A DNA stretch of 15,293 bases from Prevotellaceae bacterium UBA711 (GTDB lineage Bacteria > Bacteroidota > Bacteroidia > Bacteroidales > Bacteroidaceae): positions 64,936-80,228 of the forward strand of contig DBLZ01000103.1 of assembly GCA_002297545.1 (NCBI GenBank), read 5' to 3'. Below, piece by piece: positions 1 through 7,893 of this stretch. A model generated the notes under the pieces. That model ran no database searches. It saw only the letters and a list, made by a program, of their open reading frames with translations, and was not told the origin of the DNA. The position numbers and the translations under genes are program-made. How positions within the stretch are numbered: position 1 is the first letter of the stretch; every line of letters starts with the position of its first letter.

Positions 1-1007
1 GTGCGGCTGTAGAAGTCGAAGTCTTGCTCCACGAATGCGTCGCTCAGGCGTGGCGCGGCGGCGTCGATCAGTTTCCACTGCAGGTAGAAGCGTTGCTTCG
101 CTATGGGGAGCGTGTCGAGTATCTCGGCGGCGGCCCGGAGCGAGGCGGGCTGGCCTACGATGACTTCCCGGACGTCCTTGAGGTCGAGGGCGTCGAGGTA
201 GGCGTCCCAGTCAAAGGTTGGCATCTCTTTCTTGAGCTCTTGGAGTGTCATCTTGTTGTAGTTGGCGTGCGGGTCGCGCAGTTCCGTGCGCGAGCGGTAT
301 GCCCGGGCCAGGCGTGTCTCCACTTCCATGACTACGTCTGAGGCGGTCTTCGAGTTTTTTTCTCCGAAGCCTGTCAGGCAGAACATCTTGTATACGTGTG
401 TGTGGAAGGCTTCGCGTATCTTGACTGTTGCCTCGTCGTTCTCCAGGTAGTAGTCGCGCTCTCCCATGCTGAGGCCTGCCTGGTAGGTCTGCACGGCGTT
501 CATGCTGCTGTTCATTTCGTCTGCACCTACGTACACTACGTTGTAGGCTACTACGCCCTGCTTCTGCAGTTCGCCCAGCATGGCGTATACCTCGTGCTTG
601 TCCTCCATGGAGCCTATGCCTATGATGTCGGCTATGATGGGTCTGGAGCCGTCCTGGTTGAGCTTGGTGCTGTCCATGGCTATGCGGTAGAGGTCGCCTA
701 TCTTCTGTCCCACGCTCCCTGCCTCGTGCTTGGTGGAGGCGAGTTCCTCTATCAGGCCTTGTATTTGCTTGCGGTTGTTCTCGGCCAGGATGGTGAAGGA
801 GCCGTACTGCGAGTATTCGGGCGGGATGGGGTTCTGCTTCACCCATCCTCCGCAGGCGTATTGGTAGAAGTCGGTGCCGGGCAGTGCCGTGGTGTCGAGG
901 TTGGCCGGCTGTATGCCGGCTGTGGGCTCGGCCTGGTTGTGGCCGACGTTGCAGGATGCCGCCATCAGGCAGAATGCTGCAAGGGGTAGGTAATGAAGTG
1001 CTTTCAT
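1..1007 (-). CDS. M13 family metallopeptidase lipoprotein (neprilysin/PepO type), N-terminal part only
   Basis: Reading the minus strand from the ATG at 1007 gives 335 codons with no stop before the window edge, so the gene is cut by the left boundary. The first 18 residues form a lipoprotein signal with lipobox MAASC; Cys19 would be lipidated, placing the protein on the cell envelope. Mature residues about 40-60 contain GTDFYQYACGGWV followed by NPIP and, slightly later, YGSF. This is the conserved opening of the large N-terminal domain of M13 zinc endopeptidases, which usually total about 660-700 residues. The zinc and catalytic motifs (HExxH, ExxxD) lie in the C-terminal half and are outside the window, so activity cannot be judged. 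M13 enzymes cleave short peptides. The gene stands alone: a promoter candidate lies about 390 nt upstream, after the terminator-like hairpin of the efflux operon. Codon use is GC-rich like the efflux genes. Family assignment is firm; physiological substrate is unknown. Confidence 0.93.
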   Translation of the reverse strand, partial: MKALHYLPLAAFCLMAASCNVGHNQAEPTAGIQPANLDTTALPGTDFYQYACGGWVKQNPIPPEYSQYGSFTILAENNRKQIQGLIEELASTKHEAGSVGQKIGDLYRIAMDSTKLNQDGSRPIIADIIGIGSMEDKHEVYAMLGELQKQGVVAYNVVYVGADEMNSSMNAVQTYQAGLSMGERDYYLENDEATVKIREAFHTHVYKMFCLTGFGEKNSKTASDVVMEVETRLARAYRSRTELRDPHANYNKMTLQELKKEMPTFDWDAYLDALDLKDVREVIVGQPASLRAAAEILDTLPIAKQRFYLQWKLIDAAAPRLSDAFVEQDFDFYSR

Positions 1008-1135
1008 ATAGTTTGTGTTGTCAATGTCCATATAATCTTCGGGCGGCCATACTGCCGTCATTGGCAAGGGTGCTTCGGCCGTTGCGTCCATGTTCCCGAA
1101 AGGCTGTCATCCTATCGTTGCGGGGACCGGGTCGG

Positions 1136-1215
1136 ATATTCGTGAATTTGCGTGTGGAAATTCACGAATATGCGCTTGTGAATTTACGAATTTGAGGTCG
1201 CGAATTCACGAATAT
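1136..1215. repeat. cluster of four AATTCACGAATAT-type repeats, one inverted
   Basis: 1136-1149 (ATATTCGTGAATTT) and 1158-1171 (AAATTCACGAATAT) are perfect 14-bp inverted repeats separated by 8 nt. Two further copies follow in the same orientation as the second: GAATTTACGAATTT at 1180-1193 (two changes) and GAATTCACGAATAT at 1202-1215. The direct copies start 22 nt apart, about two helical turns. The cluster sits inside the presumed leader of the peptidase gene. It could be an interspersed palindromic repeat of the REP type, a multi-site protein binding array, or an RNA hairpin. The sequence alone does not decide between these. Confidence 0.75.
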
Positions 1216-1391
1216 AAGGCCTTGTCCCCATAGGGCGCTCGTGCTGTGTGCATGGAGGCTTTCCTGTTATTCCTGTGTCCTGCCCGTCTCCTTTCCCCGG
1301 TGGGTGGCTTGGAATTCTTGGCGTAATGGTCGTTTCCTGATGGAGGCTCCATGGTCAGAGGCCGCTGGTGCCTTGCTTTGGAACAATGGTA

Positions 1392-1423
1392 CAAAAGTAC
1401 GTCTTTATTTTGAGACATACAAG
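1392..1423 (-). promoter_or_regulatory. Bacteroidetes-type promoter candidate for the M13 peptidase gene
   Basis: On the minus strand TACTTTTG (1399-1392) matches the Bacteroidetes -7 consensus TAnnTTTG. CTTG at 1423-1420, 20 nt further upstream, is a one-mismatch fit to the -33 element TTTG. It lies after the efflux-operon hairpin and points at the peptidase gene. I saw no closer -7 match between 1008 and 1380. The long distance to the start codon lowers confidence. Confidence 0.45.
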
Positions 1424-1453
1424 CACTTACGCGATAAATAGCGCTATATGCGG

Positions 1454-1501
1454 CAAGGGACTGTGCCGCAGGAGAGGTGTCTCCGTTGTCACAGTCCCTT
1501 G
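1454..1501 (-). terminator. hairpin terminator at the end of the efflux operon
   Basis: A perfect 12-bp stem pairs CAAGGGACTGTG (1454-1465) with CACAGTCCCTTG (1490-1501). A smaller stem GGAGA/TCTCC (1471-1475 with 1480-1484) sits inside the loop. It begins 25 nt after the stop of the TolC-like gene. There is no clear T-run on either side, so it may be a weak intrinsic terminator or an mRNA-stabilising 3' hairpin. Confidence 0.65.
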
Positions 1502-1526
1502 TGCGGGTTTGGTTGTTGTATTATGC

Positions 1527-2882
1527 CTATCGTGTCTTGCGCATGTAGTCCGCCCGCTTGGTCATGTAGTCCGCGTGTGCCTGTGCCAGCATGTTCTGGC
1601 TTTTGCGCAGGAGGGTCTCGCTCTCCAGCAGGTCGGAGAGTATTTCGGTGCCCATGCGGAACTTGTCCATGGACATGCGCAGGTTCTCCGTGGCTTCGTC
1701 CACGCTGGCCCGGGCTATCTCTATCTGTTTGTAGGCTTCTATGAGCGAGGACCATGCGGCTTCCACGTCTATGGCCAGCATCTCGCGTGCCTCGGCCAGC
1801 TGGTTCCGGGACTGCTGCACGGCCAGCTTCTGGCGGCGTATGGCGTGGGAACCGCCCCACCATGCCGTCAGGGGGACATTGACGGTGCCGAAGACCATGC
1901 CGTTGTTGAAGCTGCGGCCTATCAGCGAGGCCATGCCGTCCGACAGGCCTCCCACGCCGCTGTGGAAGCCTGCCAGGCCTACGGCCACGGTGGGCAGACG
2001 CTTGCCTGTCTCCATGCGCACCTTCAGCTTGCCGGCCTCCACGCCCTTCTGTGCCAGGGCCAGTTCCTGGCGCGACTGCAGGGCCTCCTCGGGGGCGCGG
2101 TATATCGCCATGGGGTTCTCGTCGTTGCCGTCCATGGTGGCCTCCACGTCAATCCTTTCGCCCGGCATGCCTGTCTGCTGTGCCAGGAGCAGGCACATGA
2201 CGTAGTGCGCGTTGGCCACCTTCAGGCTGTCGGAGGAGAGTTCTTGCATCTTCAGGCGCACCTTCAGCAGGTCGTTGCGTGTGGTGACACCGGCGTTGAC
2301 GTAGCTCTCCACCTCTTTGTATATGGCCTCCAGCTGGGTGCGGGCGCTTGCCAGGGTGGCCATGTTCAGTTTCAGCTTGGCTATGGTGTAGTAGTTCTCC
2401 GTCACCTTCTGCATCACGTCCTTGGCCTGCAGTTGCATCTGCAGTTCGGCCACCTCCTTGCCGATGGTGGCCAGACGGTTGCCGTTCACTATCTGGCCGC
2501 CTGCGAACAGCGGCTGTGTCAGTGTGCCCGTTACGGCATAGGCGCCGTTCACTTCGCGCAGGGCGAAGGGTTGACCGGCCAAGGCGGCCAGCTGCGGGTT
2601 TATCTGTGCGAAGGCCGCCAGCTCCTTGGGATAGTATCCGTCGGCCTGCACCATCTTGTCAAAGGCATGGAAGGCTATCACGTTGGCCGATATCTCGGGG
2701 AAGTACTTGGTGAAGGCCTCCTTTTTCTGCTCGCCTGCCATCTGCATGTCTATGGCCGCGTTCTGCAGGGCGCGGTTGTGCTTGGCCGCACTCTCCAGGC
2801 ATTCCTCCAGTGAGACGGTCCTCACCTGCGCCCATGTGCCGAGGGAGAACAGGAGGGATAGTATGGTCAGTGTCTTTTTCAT
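1527..2882 (-). CDS. TolC family outer-membrane efflux channel
   Basis: 451 residues, the normal length for a TolC/OprM-type channel. Residues 1-18 are a signal peptide (Lys-Lys, hydrophobic core, likely cut after TWA before Gln19). The mature protein begins with the family hallmark VSLEECLESAAKHNRAL, then consists of long amphipathic helices in two similar halves. The second half carries the typical ALAQKGVEAGKLKVR stretch and ends in a helical segment with SMDKFRMGTEILSDLLESE. Known members form a trimer spanning outer membrane and periplasm and act as the exit duct of tripartite pumps. It is the last gene of an operon with the adaptor and RND pump, 98 nt after the pump stop codon; that gap holds a strong hairpin. 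No Cys lipobox is present, so unlike many OprM-type channels it is probably not a lipoprotein. Export substrate cannot be inferred. Confidence 0.95.
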   Translation of the reverse strand: MKKTLTILSLLFSLGTWAQVRTVSLEECLESAAKHNRALQNAAIDMQMAGEQKKEAFTKYFPEISANVIAFHAFDKMVQADGYYPKELAAFAQINPQLAALAGQPFALREVNGAYAVTGTLTQPLFAGGQIVNGNRLATIGKEVAELQMQLQAKDVMQKVTENYYTIAKLKLNMATLASARTQLEAIYKEVESYVNAGVTTRNDLLKVRLKMQELSSDSLKVANAHYVMCLLLAQQTGMPGERIDVEATMDGNDENPMAIYRAPEEALQSRQELALAQKGVEAGKLKVRMETGKRLPTVAVGLAGFHSGVGGLSDGMASLIGRSFNNGMVFGTVNVPLTAWWGGSHAIRRQKLAVQQSRNQLAEAREMLAIDVEAAWSSLIEAYKQIEIARASVDEATENLRMSMDKFRMGTEILSDLLESETLLRKSQNMLAQAHADYMTKRADYMRKTR

Positions 2883-2921
2883 CTGTCTTGTGGTTGGTTT
2901 ATGTATGCGGTTATGTCTGCT

Positions 2922-2973
2922 TGTGCCCGCGTTGGTACGCTATGGCCGGTACACCATGGCCGGCGCGGGCACA
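2922..2973 (-). promoter_or_regulatory. intercistronic hairpin between RND pump and TolC genes
   Basis: Perfect 10-bp GC-rich arms TGTGCCCGCG (2922-2931) and CGCGGGCACA (2964-2973) enclose a 32-nt loop that itself contains short complementary segments (TGGT with ACCA, two GGCC). There is no T-run, so full termination is unlikely. The position suggests control of relative expression or mRNA stability of the last gene of the operon. Confidence 0.55.
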
Positions 2974-2980
2974 GGCCTGC

Positions 2981-5900
2981 TTATTCATATAGTTTCCAGT
3001 ACACTACCGGCAACACCGTGGTGACCAGCAGCAGCATGCCCAGGCCTCCGGCGAAGATGGTGATGCCCACCGGCATCCAGAAGCTGCTGCCCGCTATGAT
3101 CATGGGTATTACGCCCACGGCCGTGGTGGCCGTGGTGAGGAAGATGGGCACCATGCGTCGCTTGCCGGCATCCATGGCGGCCTCGCGGGCTGTCATGCCG
3201 GCGGCCATCTTCTCGTTGGCATGCTCGAAGATGAGAATCTCGTTGCGCATGATCATGCCCATGAGTGTGATGAAGCCGAACATGCTGGTAAGTCCCAGTA
3301 TGTTATTGGCGATGAGCAGGCCTATGATGGCACCCGGCAGGGCCAGCGTTATGGCCAGGATGCAGGTGACGGCTATGGTGAACTTGCGGAAATTGAACAG
3401 GAGGAAGAAGAATATGATGACGATGGCCAGTGCCACGCACAGCATCACTTCGGGCACCATCTCGCCGTTCTTCTCCGTCTCGCCGCCTATCTCAGCCCTC
3501 ACGCCCTGGGGCATGTCCATGTGCTTGATGTAGTCGATGAGGTGGTTCTGCACTTCCAGGGCGAATGTGCCCCGTTTGCCTTCCGGCAGGACGGAGATGC
3601 AGCGTTCGCCGTTGCGGTGCACAATCTTGGTATGCCTCCATACGGGCTTGGCCTCTGCCACCTGTCGCAAGGGTACGGACGCACCGGTGAGCGTTGTCAG
3701 GTACGTGTTCTCCACGTCGCCCACCTTGAGCGAGTCCATGGCATTGTCCTTCAGGACGAGAGGCACCTCGTAGGTCTTGCTCTTGCCGTCCACGCTGCCG
3801 GTCTCCCAGATGGAGCCTACATGCAGCTTGCCCGTCTGGAGCATCAGTTGCAGCTCGGCCGCGGTGCGGGTTATGCCCAATTGTGCCGAGGCCACGGGGT
3901 CGAGGCTTACCTCCACCACAGGTGAGGGCAGGTCGTAGTCTGTGTGTTCCCATTCCAGTTCGGGCATGCGGCGCATCTCTGCCATCAGCGTCTCCGCAGC
4001 CTTCTGTATGGAGTCCATGTTGTTGCCATAGAAGCGGTACTCGTATGTGGTCACGGGCAGGTAGTCCATCTGCTTCCAGCGCACGTAGGCCTTGGGCCAG
4101 TGGTTGCTGTACTTGGGCGCGTACTCGTCCAGGATTTCCAGTGAGGCCTCGTTGCTCTCGGTGTTGACGATGAGCTGGGCGAAGTTCTTGCCCGCTATGA
4201 CCGGGGCATAGCTTGAATGGAAGCGCGGTGAGGAGCAGCCGATGAAGCTTGTAACGCCCGTCACCTTGCTGTTCTGCTTGAGGATGTCTCCCAGCTCGTT
4301 GGCTATCCGCTTGGTCTCCTCTATGCCGCTGCCCGTGGGCAGGTATATCTCCACGGCAAACTGGTTGCGGTCGGCGTATGGGAACTGGCGCGTCTTCAGT
4401 TTCAAGGCCATGACTCCCGTCACCGCTACCAATACCACTGCCGAGATGATGGTGAGCCATGGATGGCGGAAGTTCCATTCCAGTGCCTTGTCGTACCAGT
4501 GCTGCACGCGGTCGGTGATGTCCGGCTTCTTCTCGTTCTTAGGCTCTTCCTTGCGTATGATGGCAATGTTGAGCAGAGGTATGATCAGGGCCGCCACGGC
4601 CAGGGACACCATCAGGTTGATGGTCATGGTCAGCGGAAAGACGTTGAGCACGTCGGCCGCCTCGCCCGTCATGGTTATCAGCAGGGGATAGAAGATGATG
4701 CAGATGCAGAACGTGGCCAGGAACATGGGCCAGAAGTACTGTTGCACGCTGTTGATGGCGGCCTCGCGCCTCGGCATGCCGTTGCGCAAGTGCTCCAGAT
4801 AACCGTCTATAACCACTATGCTGTTGTCCACTATCATGCCCAGTACCACTATCAGGCAGGCCAGCGTGATGGTGTTCAGCTCCACCCCGCAGGCATACAT
4901 TATGCCAGTGCTTATGAAGGTGGACAGCGGTATGGTCAGCGCTGCCACTATGGCGCTCTTGATGGGGAACAGTATCATCATTACCGCCACGATGATGGCC
5001 ATGGAGATGAAGAGGTCGCGCAGGAAGTCCTTCACGCTCTTGCTCACCACCTGCGGTTGGTCGGTGATGCGCAGGATGTCCACGTCGTCGGGCAGGCATT
5101 CCTCGCGGAACTGGTTCAGGATGACGTCCACGTCCAGGCCGTACTGTTCTATGTCGTTGCCCTTTAGCATCTCCAGCGACAGCAGCACGCAACGTTTGCC
5201 GTTGGACTCTATGAAGCTTTCGTCCATGTCGTACTCGCGTGTGACGGTGGCTATGTCGCGCAGCCTCACCACCTTGCCGTCGGGCGAGGTGTATATTATG
5301 CGTTCCTTGATCTCCTCCTCGGAGTTGATGCTCGGTGCCACGTGTATGTTCAGGTTCTGTCCAGGAGTGGACACCGCACCGCTCATGGTGGTCAGCCCCT
5401 GGCTCTTCAGCGCCTGTATCAGTGTCAGCTGCCCTATGCCGTAGGCCGCAAGGCGTTCCCTGTCCACGGCTATGGTCAGCTGTTCCTTCTTCTCGCCCAG
5501 CTGCTGCACCTTGCTTACTGTGGGCATGCGGCGAAGACGGTCGGCCAGTTCATCGCTATATCCTTGCAGTTCGCGGTAGGAACGCTGGTCGCTCTCTATG
5601 GTGATGAGCAGGGCGCTGGTGTCACCGAAGTCGTCCTTCACTATCAGGCCCAGTACTCCGGCGGGCAACGAGGACTTGAAACTGTTGAGCCCATGCTTCA
5701 TCTTGCTCCACACGGGCGTGAGGTTGTTCTGGTCCTGCTGGAAGTGCACCATGACGATACACATGCCGTCCTGGCTGGTGGAGTAGGTCTTGCTGCGGTC
5801 CACCTCCTTGTAGGTGAATATATGCCTTTCCAGTGGGCGCGCCACCTGTTCTTCTATTTCCTCGGCGGTGGCACCGGGCATCACGGCGATTACCACGCCC

Positions 5901-6046
5901 TGGCGTATGGTGAAGGCCGGCATTTCGTCCTTGGGCATCACGTACATGCCCCACATGCCGAAGATGAATAGCAACGTGGTGATGAAAGCCGTGATTTTAT
6001 AGTTGTCGATAGGCCAAGCTATCCAATTGCTGTTCTTGAAAGCCAT
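2981..6046 (-). CDS. RND family efflux pump, inner-membrane permease subunit (AcrB-like)
   Basis: 1021 residues, the usual length of an AcrB-type transporter. TM1 is at about residues 16-37. The first periplasmic porter region covers about 40-335, TM2-TM6 about 340-500, TM7 about 530-550, the second porter/docking region about 560-865, and the last TM set about 867-1018. Proton-relay positions can be read: TM4 carries GMIVDNSIVVID with Asp407 and Asn408, where AcrB has two Asp. In TM10 the sequence IMRNEILIF has Arg934 where AcrB has Lys940. The pump exchanges periplasmic protons for export of drugs, lipids or other small molecules and works with an adaptor and an outer-membrane channel, both encoded here. 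It lies 109 nt after the adaptor stop and 98 nt before the TolC-like gene, all on the minus strand. Heavy-metal-type signatures are not obvious, so a hydrophobe/amphiphile exporter is more likely, but the substrate is unknown. Confidence 0.96.
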   Translation of the reverse strand: MAFKNSNWIAWPIDNYKITAFITTLLFIFGMWGMYVMPKDEMPAFTIRQGVVIAVMPGATAEEIEEQVARPLERHIFTYKEVDRSKTYSTSQDGMCIVMVHFQQDQNNLTPVWSKMKHGLNSFKSSLPAGVLGLIVKDDFGDTSALLITIESDQRSYRELQGYSDELADRLRRMPTVSKVQQLGEKKEQLTIAVDRERLAAYGIGQLTLIQALKSQGLTTMSGAVSTPGQNLNIHVAPSINSEEEIKERIIYTSPDGKVVRLRDIATVTREYDMDESFIESNGKRCVLLSLEMLKGNDIEQYGLDVDVILNQFREECLPDDVDILRITDQPQVVSKSVKDFLRDLFISMAIIVAVMMILFPIKSAIVAALTIPLSTFISTGIMYACGVELNTITLACLIVVLGMIVDNSIVVIDGYLEHLRNGMPRREAAINSVQQYFWPMFLATFCICIIFYPLLITMTGEAADVLNVFPLTMTINLMVSLAVAALIIPLLNIAIIRKEEPKNEKKPDITDRVQHWYDKALEWNFRHPWLTIISAVVLVAVTGVMALKLKTRQFPYADRNQFAVEIYLPTGSGIEETKRIANELGDILKQNSKVTGVTSFIGCSSPRFHSSYAPVIAGKNFAQLIVNTESNEASLEILDEYAPKYSNHWPKAYVRWKQMDYLPVTTYEYRFYGNNMDSIQKAAETLMAEMRRMPELEWEHTDYDLPSPVVEVSLDPVASAQLGITRTAAELQLMLQTGKLHVGSIWETGSVDGKSKTYEVPLVLKDNAMDSLKVGDVENTYLTTLTGASVPLRQVAEAKPVWRHTKIVHRNGERCISVLPEGKRGTFALEVQNHLIDYIKHMDMPQGVRAEIGGETEKNGEMVPEVMLCVALAIVIIFFFLLFNFRKFTIAVTCILAITLALPGAIIGLLIANNILGLTSMFGFITLMGMIMRNEILIFEHANEKMAAGMTAREAAMDAGKRRMVPIFLTTATTAVGVIPMIIAGSSFWMPVGITIFAGGLGMLLLVTTVLPVVYWKLYE

Positions 6047-6155
6047 AATGTAATAGGTTTTAAGTTACTGTCCGCCCATGCCCGTGGCTATATATATAAT
6101 AAGGTATAGGTGGCGTGTGCGTCCAGATGAAAGCAATGTTGTGCGCAGGAGCGGA

Positions 6156-7181
6156 TTACCTGACAGAAGTCCCCTCGCTCACCTTCTGGTACCCTTCCGT
6201 TATCACGCGGTCTCCGGCCGCTATGCCCGAAAGCACCTCTATGCGGTCTCCGGCCGTCCGGCCCATGGTGATGTCGCAGCGGTGAGCCTTGCCCCCTGCC
6301 ACGGTCCATACGAAATGCTTGCCGTCGGCGGCCTGCTGCACGGCACGTATGGGCAGGAACATGCCTTCTTGCACGCCATTGCCCAGTATGTCCACCTTTG
6401 CCACCATGCCGGGCAGTATGTCGCCCCCGGCATTAGGTATGTTGATGCGTATGTTATAGGTATGTGTCAGTGCATCGGCCTTCACTCCTTTTTCTATCTT
6501 GCCGCCTTCTATGCTGCGGTTCCCAAGGGCTTCAATGGTTATCCTGGAGGCTGTGGTGTCGCGGATTTGTGCAATCTCGCGCTCGGGCACGCTCACCTTC
6601 ACCTTCAGATTATTTATACTCATGATGGTGACCACAGGCTGTGTAGGCAGGGCGGTCTCCCCGGCATTCAGCATCTTCCGCCCTATGACACCGTCTACTG
6701 GAGCATATATGCGGCAGTCCTCCAATGCCTTCTCGGCTGCATGAAGCATGGCTTCGGCTTGCTCCACTCGAGTCTGCACCTCCACCCACTTCATGTCGGC
6801 CAGCGACTTGTTTTCGTGCAACTGGCGCATGCGTTCCAAGGCATCGGTAGCCTGCTTGTGCGTTGCCTTTGCCGTGGCCAGGGCGTTGCGTGCCTGTGTC
6901 ATGTCCATTTCGGCCAACAGGCTTCCCTTGCGCACCCTGTCACCTTCGTCCACATATACCCTGTTCACCGTACCCATGCCGGTGAAGCTCACAGCCACGG
7001 CCGACTCTTCCTCTACCGTGCCCACATAACCGATGCCGGTGCAGAAAACCTTGTTACTTGCAGTCTCCGTCGTCACGGCAATTGCCTCTATGCTTTTGTC
7101 GGTCTTTTTTGAAGAACAAGACGCCACAAACACGGCCGTCAGCAGTACGAGGCACAGGTTCATGTCTTTAATCGTTTTCAT
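6156..7181 (-). CDS. RND efflux periplasmic adaptor subunit (membrane fusion protein, lipoprotein)
   Basis: 341 residues from the ATG at 7181. I prefer this start to the in-frame codon at 7223 because it places a short lipoprotein signal at the N-terminus (lipobox VASC, Cys22) and because the upstream start lies next to the promoter -7 element. After the lipidated Cys comes a beta segment. The first lipoyl half is at about 60-95 (VNRVYVDEGDRVRKGSLLAE), an alpha-hairpin spans about 95-155, and the second lipoyl half follows (CRIYAPVDGVIGRKMLNAG). A beta-barrel region with VKVSVPE and a membrane-proximal domain with DILPGMVAKVDI and ITEGYQKVSEG end the protein. Adaptors of this type bridge the RND pump and the TolC channel. 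First gene of the three-gene operon. Family assignment is firm. The export substrate is not evident. Confidence 0.95.
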   Translation of the reverse strand: MKTIKDMNLCLVLLTAVFVASCSSKKTDKSIEAIAVTTETASNKVFCTGIGYVGTVEEESAVAVSFTGMGTVNRVYVDEGDRVRKGSLLAEMDMTQARNALATAKATHKQATDALERMRQLHENKSLADMKWVEVQTRVEQAEAMLHAAEKALEDCRIYAPVDGVIGRKMLNAGETALPTQPVVTIMSINNLKVKVSVPEREIAQIRDTTASRITIEALGNRSIEGGKIEKGVKADALTHTYNIRINIPNAGGDILPGMVAKVDILGNGVQEGMFLPIRAVQQAADGKHFVWTVAGGKAHRCDITMGRTAGDRIEVLSGIAAGDRVITEGYQKVSEGTSVR

Positions 7182-7218
7182 GTGCAATGATGTAGTTAGT
7201 GTTAGTACTCTTACGCGC

Positions 7219-7228
7219 TGCAAAGGTA
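7219..7228 (-). promoter_or_regulatory. promoter -7 element of the efflux operon
   Basis: TACCTTTGCA on the minus strand is an exact match to the Bacteroidetes -7 consensus. It lies 38 nt upstream of the adaptor start codon, giving a short leader. The expected -33 TTTG, about 20 nt further upstream, is not recognisable, so the promoter may depend on an activator. Palindromes at 7255-7266 and 7322-7333 upstream of it are possible binding sites for such a regulator. Confidence 0.6.
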
Positions 7229-7321
7229 GCGGTCTTAGTAATACGGTGCGCTTGTGCGATGTCGCATATATTGTTCTATTTGTCCTGGATGTTGTATTAT
7301 CGTTATGTTCTTGTTTTGGAT

Positions 7322-7333
7322 AATGGTACCATT
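7322..7333. promoter_or_regulatory. 12-bp perfect palindrome upstream of the efflux promoter
   Basis: AATGGTACCATT is self-complementary over 12 bases and lies about 95 bp upstream of the efflux -7 element. It is a possible regulator site, offered from symmetry and position only. No regulator gene is adjacent. Confidence 0.25.
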
Positions 7334-7652
7334 GGACGTTTGTGCTGTAAAACTATGCTGTGCCGTCTTGGACTCTCTTGACATGGATTTGTAAAACGTA
7401 CTTTGATGCACGTGTTTATGCACCGTGGCCCTGCTATTGTACACACGCTTGCTCCAATCACGTTGCATGATATTCGTTACGGTCTCACATGGCAGGAAGT
7501 ACTGACAATGGAAGTGACTTTACACGCACAAGCAGTGACTGTGGACATTCTGACATAAAGCACATACTGTTGCATTGTATGTGCAGATAATCCCATTCCT
7601 GTTCGTCAATACCTTTTCTCGTGTCCATTGTTGTTCTCTGTGGATAAAAACA

Positions 7653-7687
7653 AGATGGTGTGCAACTCCGTGAGTTGCACACCATCT
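7653..7687 (-). terminator. strong intrinsic terminator, minus strand
   Basis: Sixteen perfectly paired bases, AGATGGTGTGCAACTC (7653-7668) with GAGTTGCACACCATCT (7672-7687), close a 3-nt loop. On the minus strand the stem is followed by TGTTTTTATCC, a T-rich tail, so it terminates leftward transcription coming from the promoter near 7900 and possibly from the island operon beyond. On the plus strand the following bases (ATTTATGTG) make a poorer tail. Confidence 0.85.
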
Positions 7688-7730
7688 ATTTATGTGATTA
7701 AGCTATTGCTGCTTGCTACTTCACCTTCTC

Positions 7731-7850
7731 AAAAATAAGCACTGCTGATTTTCAACGACTTATATAGGCTCTGGTACAAATAAGGAACACTATAAGCATC
7801 CTTAATGTTATCAATCAACAAATATCGAGAAGCATCCGTGCGATGCTCTT
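7731..7850 (-). pseudogene. possible decayed coding remnant, unknown family
   Basis: Minus-strand codons from 7850 read EEHRTDASRY, then LLIDNIKDAYSVPYLYQSLY, then KSLKISSAYF and a TGA at about 7731. The residue mix looks like a protein C-terminus. An in-frame TAG lies immediately before it, and the frame is open again on the far side (KEYIEKDKIE). No ATG start exists; only the TTG codons within RYLL could serve. It sits between a good promoter and a strong terminator, so it is transcribed if those are real. It may be the leftover end of a gene, or a non-coding transcript whose frame is open by chance. I do not recognise the family. Confidence 0.3.
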
Positions 7851-7893
7851 CCTATTCTATCTTGTCCTTTTCTATATATTCCTTTCTTTTGTT

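Larger units (their letters stand above)
1008..1526. other. intergenic region between M13 peptidase and efflux operon
   Basis: No convincing gene was found here on either strand; the open frames present show no protein-like character. From left to right it holds an unstructured stretch, a cluster of ATTCACGAAT-type repeats (1136-1215), a minus-strand promoter candidate (1392-1423), a 10-bp palindrome ATAGCGCTAT (1438-1447) and the hairpin that ends the efflux operon (1454-1501). If the promoter is right, the peptidase mRNA has an unusually long leader of roughly 380 nt that contains the repeat cluster. Confidence 0.7.

Noticed and set aside
396..989. 197-codon plus-strand frame over the M13 peptidase
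   Set aside because: Shadow of the peptidase gene on the minus strand, which has conserved family motifs while this frame has none.
1136..1215. CRISPR array
   Set aside because: Repeats are only 14 bp, one is inverted, spacers are 8 nt, and no cas gene is present.
1368..2813. 481-codon open frame on the plus strand across the TolC-like gene
   Set aside because: It is antisense to a clear TolC coding sequence. Its translation is His/Gly/Leu/Val-rich low-complexity, typical of the opposite strand of a GC-rich gene.
3492..4478. 328-codon minus-strand frame inside the RND pump gene
   Set aside because: Same strand but a different frame from the pump; Arg/His/Gly/Pro-rich composition and no recognisable motif, so an out-of-frame shadow.
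7182..7223. Longer start for the efflux adaptor (codon at 7223)
   Set aside because: It would put 14 extra residues ahead of a complete lipoprotein signal and would start inside the -7 promoter element.
7235..7468. 77-codon minus-strand frame upstream of the efflux operon
   Set aside because: No family resemblance, odd composition, and it overlaps the sequence just upstream of the efflux promoter.
7485..7685. Possible 66-codon minus-strand gene, or 47 codons from an internal ATG
   Set aside because: Its start falls inside the 16-bp terminator hairpin and no promoter precedes it. The residues are not convincing as a protein.
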